A stretch of DNA of 63,032 nt from IMG/VR virus record IMGVR_UViG_3300037246_001990, positions 1-63,032 of that record. One strand, given 5' to 3'. The notes beneath the pieces were generated by a model. That model had not been told where the DNA came from. It was given only the letters and a program-made list of their open reading frames with translations, and made no database searches. This DNA is from a virus. Within the stretch, counting starts at the first letter, position 1, and each line of letters opens with the position of its first letter. Both the position numbers and the translations under genes were made by a program. Of this stretch, positions 9,597 to 15,612 are shown piece by piece.

Positions 9597-10204
9597 TGAG
9601 CGAAGCGGCATACGAAGCATTGATTCTAGGTATTGATGAATACTATGAATATGATGATAGCGAAGATATGGATATTCAGGAAGAAGTAGGAATATTCAAT
9701 TTTGCTCGTATAAGCATTGAAGATGATCTTGCAACAAATGATTTTAAAAATACATATTTAAATTTAATACCAGATATAAAGGATAAATCATTTGAACTTA
9801 AACGTATATTTTGTCAAAAGATGTTAGATAAGATATTTGAAATATACGATTTTCAATTTCCAACAGCTCAAGATATTGCCACTGATGCTGATATGGCAAG
9901 AGTGTTAGAATTTATACAGTTCTTAGAATATGATAATGTTTTGTTTTTATCTTTTGTATGGGAAATGTTAAAAGTTGATATTACAAAAGTTGATATAGAG
10001 GTAATGTGTAAAAGAAAAGAGAACATAATAATTAATGAGGTAGAAGAGCAAGTTGAAACTCATTATCAAAGCGAGTTAATTTCCATATTTTTAAGAACAT
10101 ATTATAAAGAGAAGTTTATAGAATGGTTTATACTTCAATCGAAACGGTCTAAAGCATTCATTAAATTAGAAATTTTAGAAAGAGAGGGAAAGCTGAATGG
10201 CTAA
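9596..10204 (+). CDS. Hypothetical acidic protein downstream of RNA polymerase beta
   Basis: No family recognised. The 202-aa protein has a very acidic N-terminus (Asp, Glu and Tyr rich over the first 35 residues) and a helical, charged remainder. Its ATG overlaps the TAA of the beta gene (AATAATG), so it is translationally coupled to polymerase set 1. Acidic small partners of phage polymerases can be promoter-specificity or accessory factors; here only the operon position suggests this. Confidence 0.75.
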   Translation: MSEAAYEALILGIDEYYEYDDSEDMDIQEEVGIFNFARISIEDDLATNDFKNTYLNLIPDIKDKSFELKRIFCQKMLDKIFEIYDFQFPTAQDIATDADMARVLEFIQFLEYDNVLFLSFVWEMLKVDITKVDIEVMCKRKENIIINEVEEQVETHYQSELISIFLRTYYKEKFIEWFILQSKRSKAFIKLEILEREGKLNG

Positions 10205-10451
10205 AATTGTAATTAAAAAGGGGTCTATGAGTCTTGAAATTGATAGAAGTGAATTAGTTCAAGTAGAAGAGACTCCTGATGGAATGGCATTTGATTTTAA
10301 AAATGGATTTCAACTTTTATATAATGATCAATATATGGAGGTATCAAGAAAAAATGTTATCAAGAATACTTCAAATAGTTATGAAGGAAAGAAGTTAGTA
10401 TTTGATTTTGATAACAAAAGACATCCTGTAATGGTTCATGGAGATAGTTAA
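10197..10451 (+). CDS. Hypothetical small beta-rich protein, 84 aa
   Basis: No family recognised. It overlaps the previous gene by eight bases and has GAGGGAAAG just upstream of its ATG. The alternating hydrophobic pattern suggests a small beta-sheet domain. It is the last gene of the polymerase set 1 operon; a promoter-like element and the RNA array follow. Confidence 0.75.
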   Translation: MAKIVIKKGSMSLEIDRSELVQVEETPDGMAFDFKNGFQLLYNDQYMEVSRKNVIKNTSNSYEGKKLVFDFDNKRHPVMVHGDS

Positions 10452-10472
10452 AATTCATTTTAAAAAAAATAT

Positions 10473-10491
10473 CTATATATATTAATTACTG
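10473..10491 (+). promoter_or_regulatory. Candidate promoter of the small-RNA array
   Basis: CTATATATATTAATTACTG matches 16 of 19 bases of the element at 372-390 and stands just ahead of the tandem structured RNAs, where an array promoter would be expected. AT-rich sequence makes chance similarity possible. Confidence 0.4.
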
Positions 10492-10539
10492 AATAATAAA
10501 GAATTACCTTAATTTGTCTAACAACAAAGGAGGTAAATC

Positions 10540-10617
10540 ATGACCGCACACCGGAGTGGATGGTGTACCTATCCCTTCACTCCATTTTTTCGGATATATA
10601 TTTTTGAGAAGACTTAA
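10540..10617 (+). CDS. Possible 25-aa leader peptide at the head of the RNA array
   Basis: An ATG at 10540 follows an excellent ribosome site (AAAGGAGG, 10526-10533) and opens a 25-codon frame ending at TAA 10615-10617. The coding stretch overlaps the hairpin at 10552-10583 and enters the first Y-like element. It could be a leader peptide whose translation affects folding of the array, or the Shine-Dalgarno-like stretch may be fortuitous. Confidence 0.35.
   Translation: MTAHRSGWCTYPFTPFFRIYIFEKT
10552..10583 (+). ncRNA. Small hairpin RNA ending in CCA followed by T6
   Basis: GGAGTGGA pairs with TTCACTCC (with one G-U) around an inner GGT/ACC helix. The 3' side runs into CCA and six T, like both a terminator and the CCA-ended hairpins further along the array. 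This is the first folded element of the array. Confidence 0.5.
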
Positions 10618-10738
10618 TATAATTTCAGACCGCTGAATGGCTTCAGCAATGGTATTCGGAACCATAGATTGTGGGTTCAATTCCCATCTTTGCCTACCAA
10701 GCATGGCAATGCTATAAAGTTATATTTACTACTTCTCA
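10605..10738 (+). ncRNA. Y-RNA-like element 1 with tRNA-like module
   Basis: The outer stem TGAGAAG (10605-10611) pairs with CTTCTCA (10732-10738). The inner stem AATATAA (10616-10622) pairs with TTATATT (10720-10726). The GACT box and the box TTTCAGA flank the inner stem. The apical part resembles a tRNA without acceptor stem. It has a D-like arm (GCTGA/TCAGC with GG in the loop), an anticodon-like arm (ATGGT/ACCAT, 7-nt loop ATTCGGA), a T arm (GTGGG, TTCAATT, CCCAT), and an extra AGCAT/ATGCT hairpin. A Y-stem closing a tRNA mimic is the layout described for bacterial YrlA RNAs that bind Ro60 orthologues. Confidence 0.65.
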
Positions 10739-10746
10739 TTTTTTAT

Positions 10747-10810
10747 GGGGTGTACCATGATTCGATTTACGCATAGACGTCTTACGTTTCGTGGATATTG
10801 CACCCCACCA
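10747..10810 (+). ncRNA. tRNA-mimic-like RNA with 7-bp stem and ACCA end
   Basis: GGGGTGT (10747-10753) pairs with GCACCCC (10800-10806) over seven base pairs, followed by A and CCA (10807-10810), exactly like an acceptor stem, discriminator and CCA end. Inside are CCATG/CGTGG and ACG/CGT helices. It has no T-arm consensus and is too short (64 nt) for a normal tRNA. The element at 11018-11074 has the same plan. Confidence 0.55.
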
Positions 10811-10817
10811 TTTATAT

Positions 10818-10885
10818 GCGAGGGGGACTGAGTATAGTTTCAGAAACTTCGGTCTAAGAACTATATTCAAATCCCCCGAGCGCCA
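10818..10885 (+). ncRNA. Y-RNA-like element 2
   Basis: Outer pairing GCG plus GGGGGA (10822-10827) with TCCCCC (10872-10877) plus CGC. Inner stem TATAG (10833-10837) with CTATA (10861-10865). The GACT box lies within 10826-10829 and TTTCAGA at 10838-10844. A small TTC/GAA hairpin forms the apex. The 3' end reads CGCCA, then a T-run. Confidence 0.6.
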
Positions 10886-10892
10886 ATTTTAT

Positions 10893-10930
10893 GCCGGATG
10901 ATACACATGTTTATCCATGTGCCGGCTCCA
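10893..10930 (+). ncRNA. CCA-ended minihelix
   Basis: GCCGG (10893-10897) pairs with CCGGC (10922-10926) and CACATG (10904-10909) with CATGTG (10916-10921). This gives an 11-bp minihelix with a six-base 5' bulge and a short loop. TCCA (10927-10930) and T4 follow, giving an N-CCA end like a tRNA acceptor minihelix. Confidence 0.55.
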
Positions 10931-10937
10931 TTTTCAT

Positions 10938-11012
10938 GCCTGGGAGACTGTTGATGATTTCTGAATATCTAGTGAGATAAAAAAAATTATTAATAATTTC
11001 TCCCCGGCACCA
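10938..11012 (+). ncRNA. Y-RNA-like element 3 with ACCA end
   Basis: GCC-T-GGGAGA (10938-10947) pairs with TCTCCC-C-GGC (10999-11008). The inner stem TTGATGAT pairs with ATTATTAA, with G-U pairs. GACT and TTTCTGA (10958-10964) boxes flank it. A TATCT/AGATA hairpin is at the apex. The 3' end is ACCA (11009-11012). Confidence 0.6.
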
Positions 11013-11017
11013 TTTGT

Positions 11018-11074
11018 GGGGCGTGCTAGCTCTGACTATTTTGCGGACGTTATCTAGCTCTAAGCGCCCCACCA
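11018..11074 (+). ncRNA. tRNA-mimic-like RNA with 7-bp stem and ACCA end (second copy of the plan)
   Basis: GGGGCGT (11018-11024) pairs with GCGCCCC (11064-11070), then ACCA (11071-11074). GCTAG (11025-11029) pairs with CTAGC (11054-11058). The closing helix is a variant of that at 10747-10810, with compensating differences. No T arm is visible. Confidence 0.55.
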
Positions 11075-11077
11075 TTT

Positions 11078-11199
11078 AACTGGAAGACTTTATATGGTTT
11101 CAGATTGTCGCTAATAACGACAAAGCCAGGCGTCAAAGCCGATACCGAGAATCGGACGGTATATTCCGATTGCCAAAACTATATATTTAACTTCCAGTT
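11078..11199 (+). ncRNA. Y-RNA-like element 4
   Basis: Outer stem AACTGGAAG (11078-11086) with CTTCCAGTT (11191-11199). Ten-pair inner stem from TATATGGTTT (11091-11100) and AAACTATATA (11176-11185). GACT at 11086-11089 and TTTCAGA at 11098-11104. The apical domain holds TTGTCG/CGACAA and CCGAT/ATCGG hairpins. This is the most regular member of the set. Confidence 0.7.
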
Positions 11200-11210
11200 T
11201 ACATTTTTCA

Positions 11211-11303
11211 ACATGAAAGACTTTATATAATTTCAGAAAGTCACTTGAAATGACTCGGCTATTGGAGCCTCTTCCAACATAATTATATATACTACTTTCA
11301 TGT
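11211..11303 (+). ncRNA. Y-RNA-like element 5
   Basis: Outer stem ACATGAAAG (11211-11219) with CTTTCATGT (11295-11303). Inner stem TATATAATT (11224-11232) with AATTATATA (11281-11289). GACT and TTTCAGA (11231-11237) boxes are present. Apical hairpins are AGTCA/TGACT and TTGGA/TCCAA. The stems differ in sequence from element 4 but keep pairing, which is covariation between copies. Confidence 0.7.
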
Positions 11304-11316
11304 TTTATTTTCTTTT

Positions 11317-11336
11317 ACAATGCCCCTCGTCATTGT
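11317..11336 (+). other. Short hairpin between array elements
   Basis: ACAATG (11317-11322) pairs with CATTGT (11331-11336) around an 8-nt loop. It is a small spacer hairpin without the boxes of the neighbouring elements; it may be a processing signal. Confidence 0.4.
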
Positions 11337-11340
11337 ATCT

Positions 11341-11476
11341 TTACTAGAAAGACTTTAATGTGATTTCTGACGCGCATTAGCTCAGTTGGTAGAGCTATGT
11401 CCTATAGAGACATTAGTCTTGGGTTCAATTCCCAAATACGCAAACAACAAGATTACATTCTTTAACTTTCTAGTAA
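11341..11476 (+). ncRNA. Y-RNA-like element 6 enclosing a near-complete tRNA
   Basis: Perfect 11-bp outer stem TTACTAGAAAG (11341-11351) with CTTTCTAGTAA (11466-11476). Inner stem AATGTGAT (11357-11364) with ATTACATT (11452-11459). GACT and TTTCTGA boxes are present. The apex is a tRNA cloverleaf: D arm GCTCAGTTGGTAGAGC, anticodon-like arm ATGTC/GACAT with loop CTATAGA, and T arm TTGGG-TTCAATT-CCCAA. Its acceptor-like stem is degenerate (GCGCAT with ATACGC, one mismatch) and lacks a CCA end. I treat it as a tRNA-mimic module rather than a working tRNA; an AUA anticodon for Tyr would be unusual. Confidence 0.7.
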
Positions 11477-11490
11477 AACTTTTTTATCGT

Positions 11491-11563
11491 GCAGGGACTT
11501 GTTTGTGACTTCAGATTGGTTTCGGCTCTTCTACAGTCACAACTAGTTCCCCTGCCTTTTTTT
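11491..11563 (+). ncRNA. Y-RNA-like element 7 with terminator-like tail
   Basis: GCAGGG (11491-11496) pairs with CCCTGC (11550-11555). TTGTGACT pairs with AGTCACAA within 11501-11543. GACT follows the outer stem and TTCAGA (11510-11515) the inner. The 3' end runs into seven T, so it may also end a transcript. Confidence 0.65.
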
Positions 11564-11573
11564 ATAGTGTAAA

Positions 11574-11658
11574 CGGACATAGGCGCCGTTGGATAACAGG
11601 AATAAATGGCACCAGACAAAACCTGTTGAATCTGTCCTTTTGGTGCGGTGTAGGGCGC
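11574..11658 (+). ncRNA. Structured RNA with possible pseudoknot
   Basis: Helices AACAGG/CCTGTT (11595-11600/11622-11627) and GCACCA/TGGTGC (11609-11614/11641-11646) interleave, as in an H-type pseudoknot. GCGCC/GGCGC (near 11583-11587 and 11654-11658) would close the whole, and GGACA/TGTCC (11574-11578/11633-11637) crosses it as an alternative. The Y-like boxes are absent, so this is a different RNA from its neighbours. Confidence 0.45.
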
Positions 11659-11676
11659 TATAAAATAACATCAACA

Positions 11677-11750
11677 ATGGACTGTGTGTAGTTTCAGATA
11701 TGCGACATCCAAAAGGTGAAAGACAATCACTACACACAATCCCATTTTTT
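11677..11750 (+). ncRNA. Y-RNA-like element 8 with T-run
   Basis: Inner stem GTGTGTAG (11684-11691) with CTACACAC (11730-11737). Short outer pairing ATGG with CCAT. GACT at 11680-11683 and TTTCAGA at 11692-11698. The element ends in six T (11745-11750), so it probably closes the array. Confidence 0.65.
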
Positions 11751-11765
11751 ATGAATATTTAACTT

Positions 11766-11800
11766 CAACCAGGAAAATTGTATATTAAGACTTTCCGTTG
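11766..11800 (+). promoter_or_regulatory. 5' leader hairpin of the Ro-like gene
   Basis: CAAC and GGAAA (11766-11776) pair with TTTCC and GTTG (11792-11800), nine bases before the AAAGGAGG ribosome site of the next gene. It could modulate translation of the Ro-like protein; this is inferred from position. Confidence 0.35.
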
Positions 11801-11828
11801 AAAATTTGTGAAAGGAGGTAGTTGAACA

Positions 11829-13403
11829 ATGACCATGATGAAGCTAGACTCAGGAATTCTTCAATATGTCCCAAAGGGTGCTTATTATGAAGGCGCAGAT
11901 CAACAATTTGAGATGGTAAAAGATGTTTGGGATAGGTTGCTCAATTACGACAGGGCGTTATTCGCTTTGTTATCACTTTTAAATGGAAGTCATTTTTCCA
12001 AAGGGATGATCAGTCATCTCTTACTATCTAACCCTACAGCTGGAAAAGGACTGGTGACTAAAGACGGTCCAGACAATCCATTGGTTCCGGTAGGACTTCC
12101 TGATGATTTTGAAAAGAATGTTATCCTTTACAATCTAGAGAAGGTTGCAGAGGATTCCATGCCAAGAGCTTTGAAGAATCTGTTGATTTTAGTAGGCAGC
12201 GAAGGAAGAAATGCGAAAAGAGTCAACAATTCACGAACCAGATCAATCATTCTCGATTTTATTTTCAATCGGGATAATCGTCAGTTGGATGCTCTTGCTG
12301 TCAACTACAAAAACAAATTGGCAAAACTTGTCAAACATGCATTAGGGAAGCAAGATCTCTATAATATATTAAATAATAATAATGATAAAAAGCTTTATAC
12401 AAAGCTTATAGGACGATATAATCGTAATGCTTTACCAATTGTCTGTTTTTTGTTTGGAACTTCACAGGCGCCGGCTCAGGTTCATCAAGCCCAAGCATAC
12501 TTTCCAATGGTTGAAAATTATTATGCATTGAAAGAAGCAGCATCCACTGGAAATATCCCAGGTTTCAAAAAGCATATGAAGAAGCTCCCTTGGAGAACTG
12601 TCATGGGGTTTAGAAACTCTTATAAACTCACAATCGAAAAGTCAGAAATCCTCGGCGCATCAAAAATGTCTGACAGAGATCTGATTCAAACCCAATCAGC
12701 TCAGAAACGAGCTGGAGCAAAAACTGTTCGAAAAGTCAACTACAAGAAGCAAGATCTGTATGATCTGTGGAAGTTGTATTACCACAAGCTTCTTAATAAT
12801 GATGGAGCTGAAATGGATAAGATTGTCGAAGGAATTGATTATGTAGATGCTAATACCGAAAAGATGGATTTCGGAGATGTAGCTGCAGTCCTTGATATGA
12901 GCCATTCAATGCGGGGAAGTGATGAACGTCCGCTCCATCCAATGTTAACTTCAATGTGTCTACTATCAGTAATTTCAGATGTTAAATCTATCCATATGGT
13001 AAGTGGAAAACAGGTACAGATAGAAGGCACAGAATATTCAGCTCTTGTAGCAAATGGATCTTCACCATTATGGAAAGGTCTTGTTGAAGCAGTATTAACC
13101 GGAGCAAAAACTATAATCGTCATTTCAGATGGTTATGAAAATACAGTGAAAGGAATGTTTAATCATGTATATAAGCATTTCAAAGATGCTGGAAAAGATT
13201 TTGAGATCATTCATATCAACCCAGTTTTTTCTGCCGATGCAAAATCCGGAACTACAAGAACACTGATTGAGGGCGACAATCCATTACCAGTAGCAAACTA
13301 TAAACATCTGGAGACAGAATTTATATTTCGTAAAATGCTTGAACATACGGAGATGGTCAAACAACTCCTTGTGGGCAGGTACAAAAAATTAATCGGGAGG
13401 TGA
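11829..13403 (+). CDS. Ro60/Rsr-like protein: helical TROVE-like region plus vWA domain
   Basis: The 524-aa protein has a long all-helical N-terminal part (about residues 25-330) with TROVE/HEAT-like features, then a von Willebrand A domain. That domain has the metal-binding motif D356-M-S358-H-S360 and a later VISDGYE strand. This is the architecture of Ro60/Rsr, a ring-shaped protein that binds Y RNAs and misfolded RNAs. The gene sits directly downstream of eight Y-RNA-like elements and upstream of an ARPP-1-like gene, which supports the call. A strong AAAGGAGG site precedes the ATG. The TROVE assignment is by pattern, not search; a generic vWA/HEAT protein is the alternative. Confidence 0.6.
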   Translation: MTMMKLDSGILQYVPKGAYYEGADQQFEMVKDVWDRLLNYDRALFALLSLLNGSHFSKGMISHLLLSNPTAGKGLVTKDGPDNPLVPVGLPDDFEKNVILYNLEKVAEDSMPRALKNLLILVGSEGRNAKRVNNSRTRSIILDFIFNRDNRQLDALAVNYKNKLAKLVKHALGKQDLYNILNNNNDKKLYTKLIGRYNRNALPIVCFLFGTSQAPAQVHQAQAYFPMVENYYALKEAASTGNIPGFKKHMKKLPWRTVMGFRNSYKLTIEKSEILGASKMSDRDLIQTQSAQKRAGAKTVRKVNYKKQDLYDLWKLYYHKLLNNDGAEMDKIVEGIDYVDANTEKMDFGDVAAVLDMSHSMRGSDERPLHPMLTSMCLLSVISDVKSIHMVSGKQVQIEGTEYSALVANGSSPLWKGLVEAVLTGAKTIIVISDGYENTVKGMFNHVYKHFKDAGKDFEIIHINPVFSADAKSGTTRTLIEGDNPLPVANYKHLETEFIFRKMLEHTEMVKQLLVGRYKKLIGR

Positions 13404-13408
13404 TGTAT

Positions 13409-14380
13409 ATGTCATTACTTGACAAACTAAATTTCATTAATAAACTGGAGTTAGGAGATGTACAGTCAGATGAAGAAATGACTATCATTCCTTTGATTGG
13501 AGAGTTAAGGCATCATGTAGCACCTCCAGAATCACTACAGTTTACACGAACCACAACATATGGTTCAATGGAATTCAGAAACACAAATCAAGAAGAGCCA
13601 GCAATTATTCCTTCCCATATGATGGTAAGGGGTAAGTCGGCTCAAGATCATGCAATGAGTGGATCCGGTATCGTATTAGCAGCTTCTGATCGTTTATTTC
13701 AAAATGCATGTTGTGTTGAACAAACTCAAGGCGGTTTACTTCATGGGCAAAATGTTGAAACCGATGTATTGCCTCTTGAGCTACGAAAAGCTTTACTAGA
13801 TCCGGCCCGAAGAACAGATCGTGAATATGGAAAACTTTGGGGTAGCATCAAAACATGGTTGAGAAAGTTCAACAAATTTTCAACTGTGAACCGAGCTCAC
13901 ATCAGAGACTTCTTCGATGATAAAGATTACAAAGAGTCATTGGAAGAGTTCGCAGCGAGTTTCGAACCGGTAGATGGGCAGATTGGAGCTTTAATCATGT
14001 TCAATGGAATTCCAGTTGGTTTGGAAATTATGCCAAGTGCTGAACATTGGCAAGCATACTGGAAATGGTTGATTCGTGGATGTTATGGATCTCAACTGAT
14101 CAATATGAAAGAAAGTGGAGAGCTACCAAGATCAACAATGATTTTGCCCAAGCTGAGTAATGAAACGCCTGATAATAAGGTCGAAGAAATCATAACTGAG
14201 TTTATTAATAACATAAAACTTAGTATGGTTCCCATGCTTGAAGGCATCGAGATTACAAATCAAACTCAAGTGGACTCCATTGGTAATTTGAAAACTCAAT
14301 TATTGAGAACCGACAGTGGAGGTGGTGGTGATCTTATCACTCAGGATAATGAACCTGTATACCTCTCTTTAATTTTGTAG
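13409..14380 (+). CDS. ARPP-1-like (DUF6569-type) protein
   Basis: The 323-aa product has a pattern like the ARPP-1 domain: a GKSAQDHAMSGSGIVL segment where the family has its G-x-KQ(N/D)R region, followed by a cysteine strand NACCVEQTQGG matching the family's VSCVEQGRW. I recall ARPP-1 proteins being described with ADP-ribose-related and Ro/TROVE loci, which agrees with the neighbour. Start ATG 13409 is chosen because GGGAGG (13395-13400) lies eight bases upstream; GTG 13400 and ATG 13403 are too close to it. It overlaps no coding sequence of the Ro-like gene (stop 13401-13403). Confidence 0.5.
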   Translation: MSLLDKLNFINKLELGDVQSDEEMTIIPLIGELRHHVAPPESLQFTRTTTYGSMEFRNTNQEEPAIIPSHMMVRGKSAQDHAMSGSGIVLAASDRLFQNACCVEQTQGGLLHGQNVETDVLPLELRKALLDPARRTDREYGKLWGSIKTWLRKFNKFSTVNRAHIRDFFDDKDYKESLEEFAASFEPVDGQIGALIMFNGIPVGLEIMPSAEHWQAYWKWLIRGCYGSQLINMKESGELPRSTMILPKLSNETPDNKVEEIITEFINNIKLSMVPMLEGIEITNQTQVDSIGNLKTQLLRTDSGGGGDLITQDNEPVYLSLIL

Positions 14381-14394
14381 AAAGTGGGGAGTAT

Positions 14395-14541
14395 ATGAGC
14401 GTTGAGCAGAAACAACTGAAGAATTTAAGAAATAGGGCTTTCGATTATATTAAAAAATCAACACCTGAAACATTAGTAAAATTAGCATTGTTTCTAAAAA
14501 TCAAAGTCCCCAATGAACTTATTGAAAAGTATAAGAAGTAA
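14395..14541 (+). CDS. Small hypothetical helical protein, 48 aa
   Basis: ATG at 14395 follows AAAGTGGGGA at a good distance and opens a 48-codon frame ending at TAA 14539-14541. The product is basic and helical (MSVEQKQLKNL... ending in KYKK). It is the third protein gene after the RNA array and probably shares its transcript. No family recognised. Confidence 0.6.
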   Translation: MSVEQKQLKNLRNRAFDYIKKSTPETLVKLALFLKIKVPNELIEKYKK

Positions 14542-14546
14542 TCTAA

Positions 14547-14690
14547 AAGCCTGTCTTCATGGTCATCGTGACGTTGAAGACTTACACACCCCTACTGTCT
14601 GGCAGTATCGGTATCGCTTTTATTCTCTAAAAAGGGAAAAAGCGTCCGATTCTGTCAGACAGTAGAAAGTCATGACTTTAAAACTTTTTT
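14547..14690 (+). ncRNA. Structured intergenic RNA, two hairpins
   Basis: Hairpin one pairs GTCTTCA (14553-14559) with TGAAGAC (14575-14581) over an inner GTCA/TGAC. Hairpin two pairs CTACTGTCTG (14592-14601) with CAGACAGTAG (14656-14665), with inner CGG/CCG and GCTTTT/AAAAGC helices. A T-run follows at 14685-14690. The second stem is long, perfect and non-coding, so a stable small RNA or leader is likely. It has no GACT/TTTCAGA boxes, so it is not a Y-like copy. Confidence 0.55.
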
Positions 14691-14723
14691 CCTTTTTTCA
14701 GTTTTTAAGTGAGGAGTTACAAA

Positions 14724-15299
14724 ATGAGGAGCACATCAACAGAACGATTCTTAGAAAAGTTGGGGGCTGAAGTTTATCCAATTACTATTGTCAAATTTCT
14801 TCTAAACAGGCGTAGAATTTTAAATTATTTTGAGATAGCTCAACAAGATAATTTTAAAATTCAGGTTAAATATGAAGTAGATCATTCAACCTGTCCTATT
14901 TGTGAACAGAAAAAACCAGAAGGAATTCTTTGCCGTCAACATACATCAATTGACAGAGTTCTTAAAGCCAACACCGTAATGTTCGATATTGATACGAACA
15001 CATATTTCTTCAAGAATGAAATTTTTAGGATGGTGGGGAATAGACTAGTCATCATATATTGTCCTCACCCCAAACTTATCACTGGAGATATTACGGATAA
15101 GAAGGCAAGAAAGATTAATCCGATTACAATTGAAGATAAAAATCTTGAAGGTCTTCCTCAATATGAAGGCATAAAAGAATTTATGTCGTTATCATTAATG
15201 GATCAGAATATGACATGCTGGTTCAATTATGAATTTACATTATCAACCATACCAGATACTAGAGATAAATCCGATTGGTGTCTTATACCAAATAGGTAA
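14724..15299 (+). CDS. Hypothetical protein with Cys/His cluster, 191 aa
   Basis: No family recognised. A group CPICEQ...CRQH in the first 80 residues could bind zinc. The rest has alternating beta-type stretches. The ATG at 14724 is preferred over upstream GTG 14709 because GAGGAG lies just ahead of it. It is followed within six bases by a short cysteine-rich membrane protein. Confidence 0.7.
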   Translation: MRSTSTERFLEKLGAEVYPITIVKFLLNRRRILNYFEIAQQDNFKIQVKYEVDHSTCPICEQKKPEGILCRQHTSIDRVLKANTVMFDIDTNTYFFKNEIFRMVGNRLVIIYCPHPKLITGDITDKKARKINPITIEDKNLEGLPQYEGIKEFMSLSLMDQNMTCWFNYEFTLSTIPDTRDKSDWCLIPNR

Positions 15300-15304
15300 T
15301 CAAA

Positions 15305-15598
15305 ATGAAATTAAAAAAAGTTATTACGGCAATGAAAGATCCAGATCCATGTGAAAAATGTTTAGTTCGACCAATATGCAGAATCTTATGTGAAAATAAG
15401 AGAAATCGAAATGGTCGAGCTAATTCATACTGGGTTGGTTTCTCGCCTCTTATTTTTGTTATAAGTATAAGTGTTTATGTATTTTCATTTGCAATTGCAA
15501 ATGTGTTTTACCACTTTGGTTTGTTAACTAAAAAACAGGTCAACGTGTTTGATCCATTTTTAGATGAAAGTCAAATGGATAGATTAAATTATTATTAA
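15305..15598 (+). CDS. Small Cys-motif protein with one membrane segment
   Basis: The N-terminus carries CEKCLVRPICRILC, a four-cysteine motif likely to bind metal. A hydrophobic segment follows (about residues 47-71, WVGFSPLIFVISISVYVFSF), then a short polar tail. Similar CxxCLxxxxC motifs occur in two other small proteins of the window (28147-28338 and 52707-52946). The cysteine part would be on one side of a membrane. Function unknown. Confidence 0.7.
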   Translation: MKLKKVITAMKDPDPCEKCLVRPICRILCENKRNRNGRANSYWVGFSPLIFVISISVYVFSFAIANVFYHFGLLTKKQVNVFDPFLDESQMDRLNYY

Positions 15599-15612
15599 CG
15601 GAGGAATAAACC

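Noticed and set aside
11371-11442. Canonical tRNA gene
   Set aside because: The D and T arms fit, but the acceptor stem is mismatched, there is no CCA end, the anticodon-like triplet would be AUA, and the whole is enclosed by the perfect 11-bp Y-like stem.
11543-11737. A 64-codon open frame on the minus strand inside the RNA array
   Set aside because: No ribosome site, overlaps structured RNAs on the + strand, and no other minus-strand gene exists in the window.
10452-11828. CRISPR array
   Set aside because: Repeats are not identical direct repeats with uniform spacers; similarity is in paired stems and short boxes, and no cas genes are nearby.
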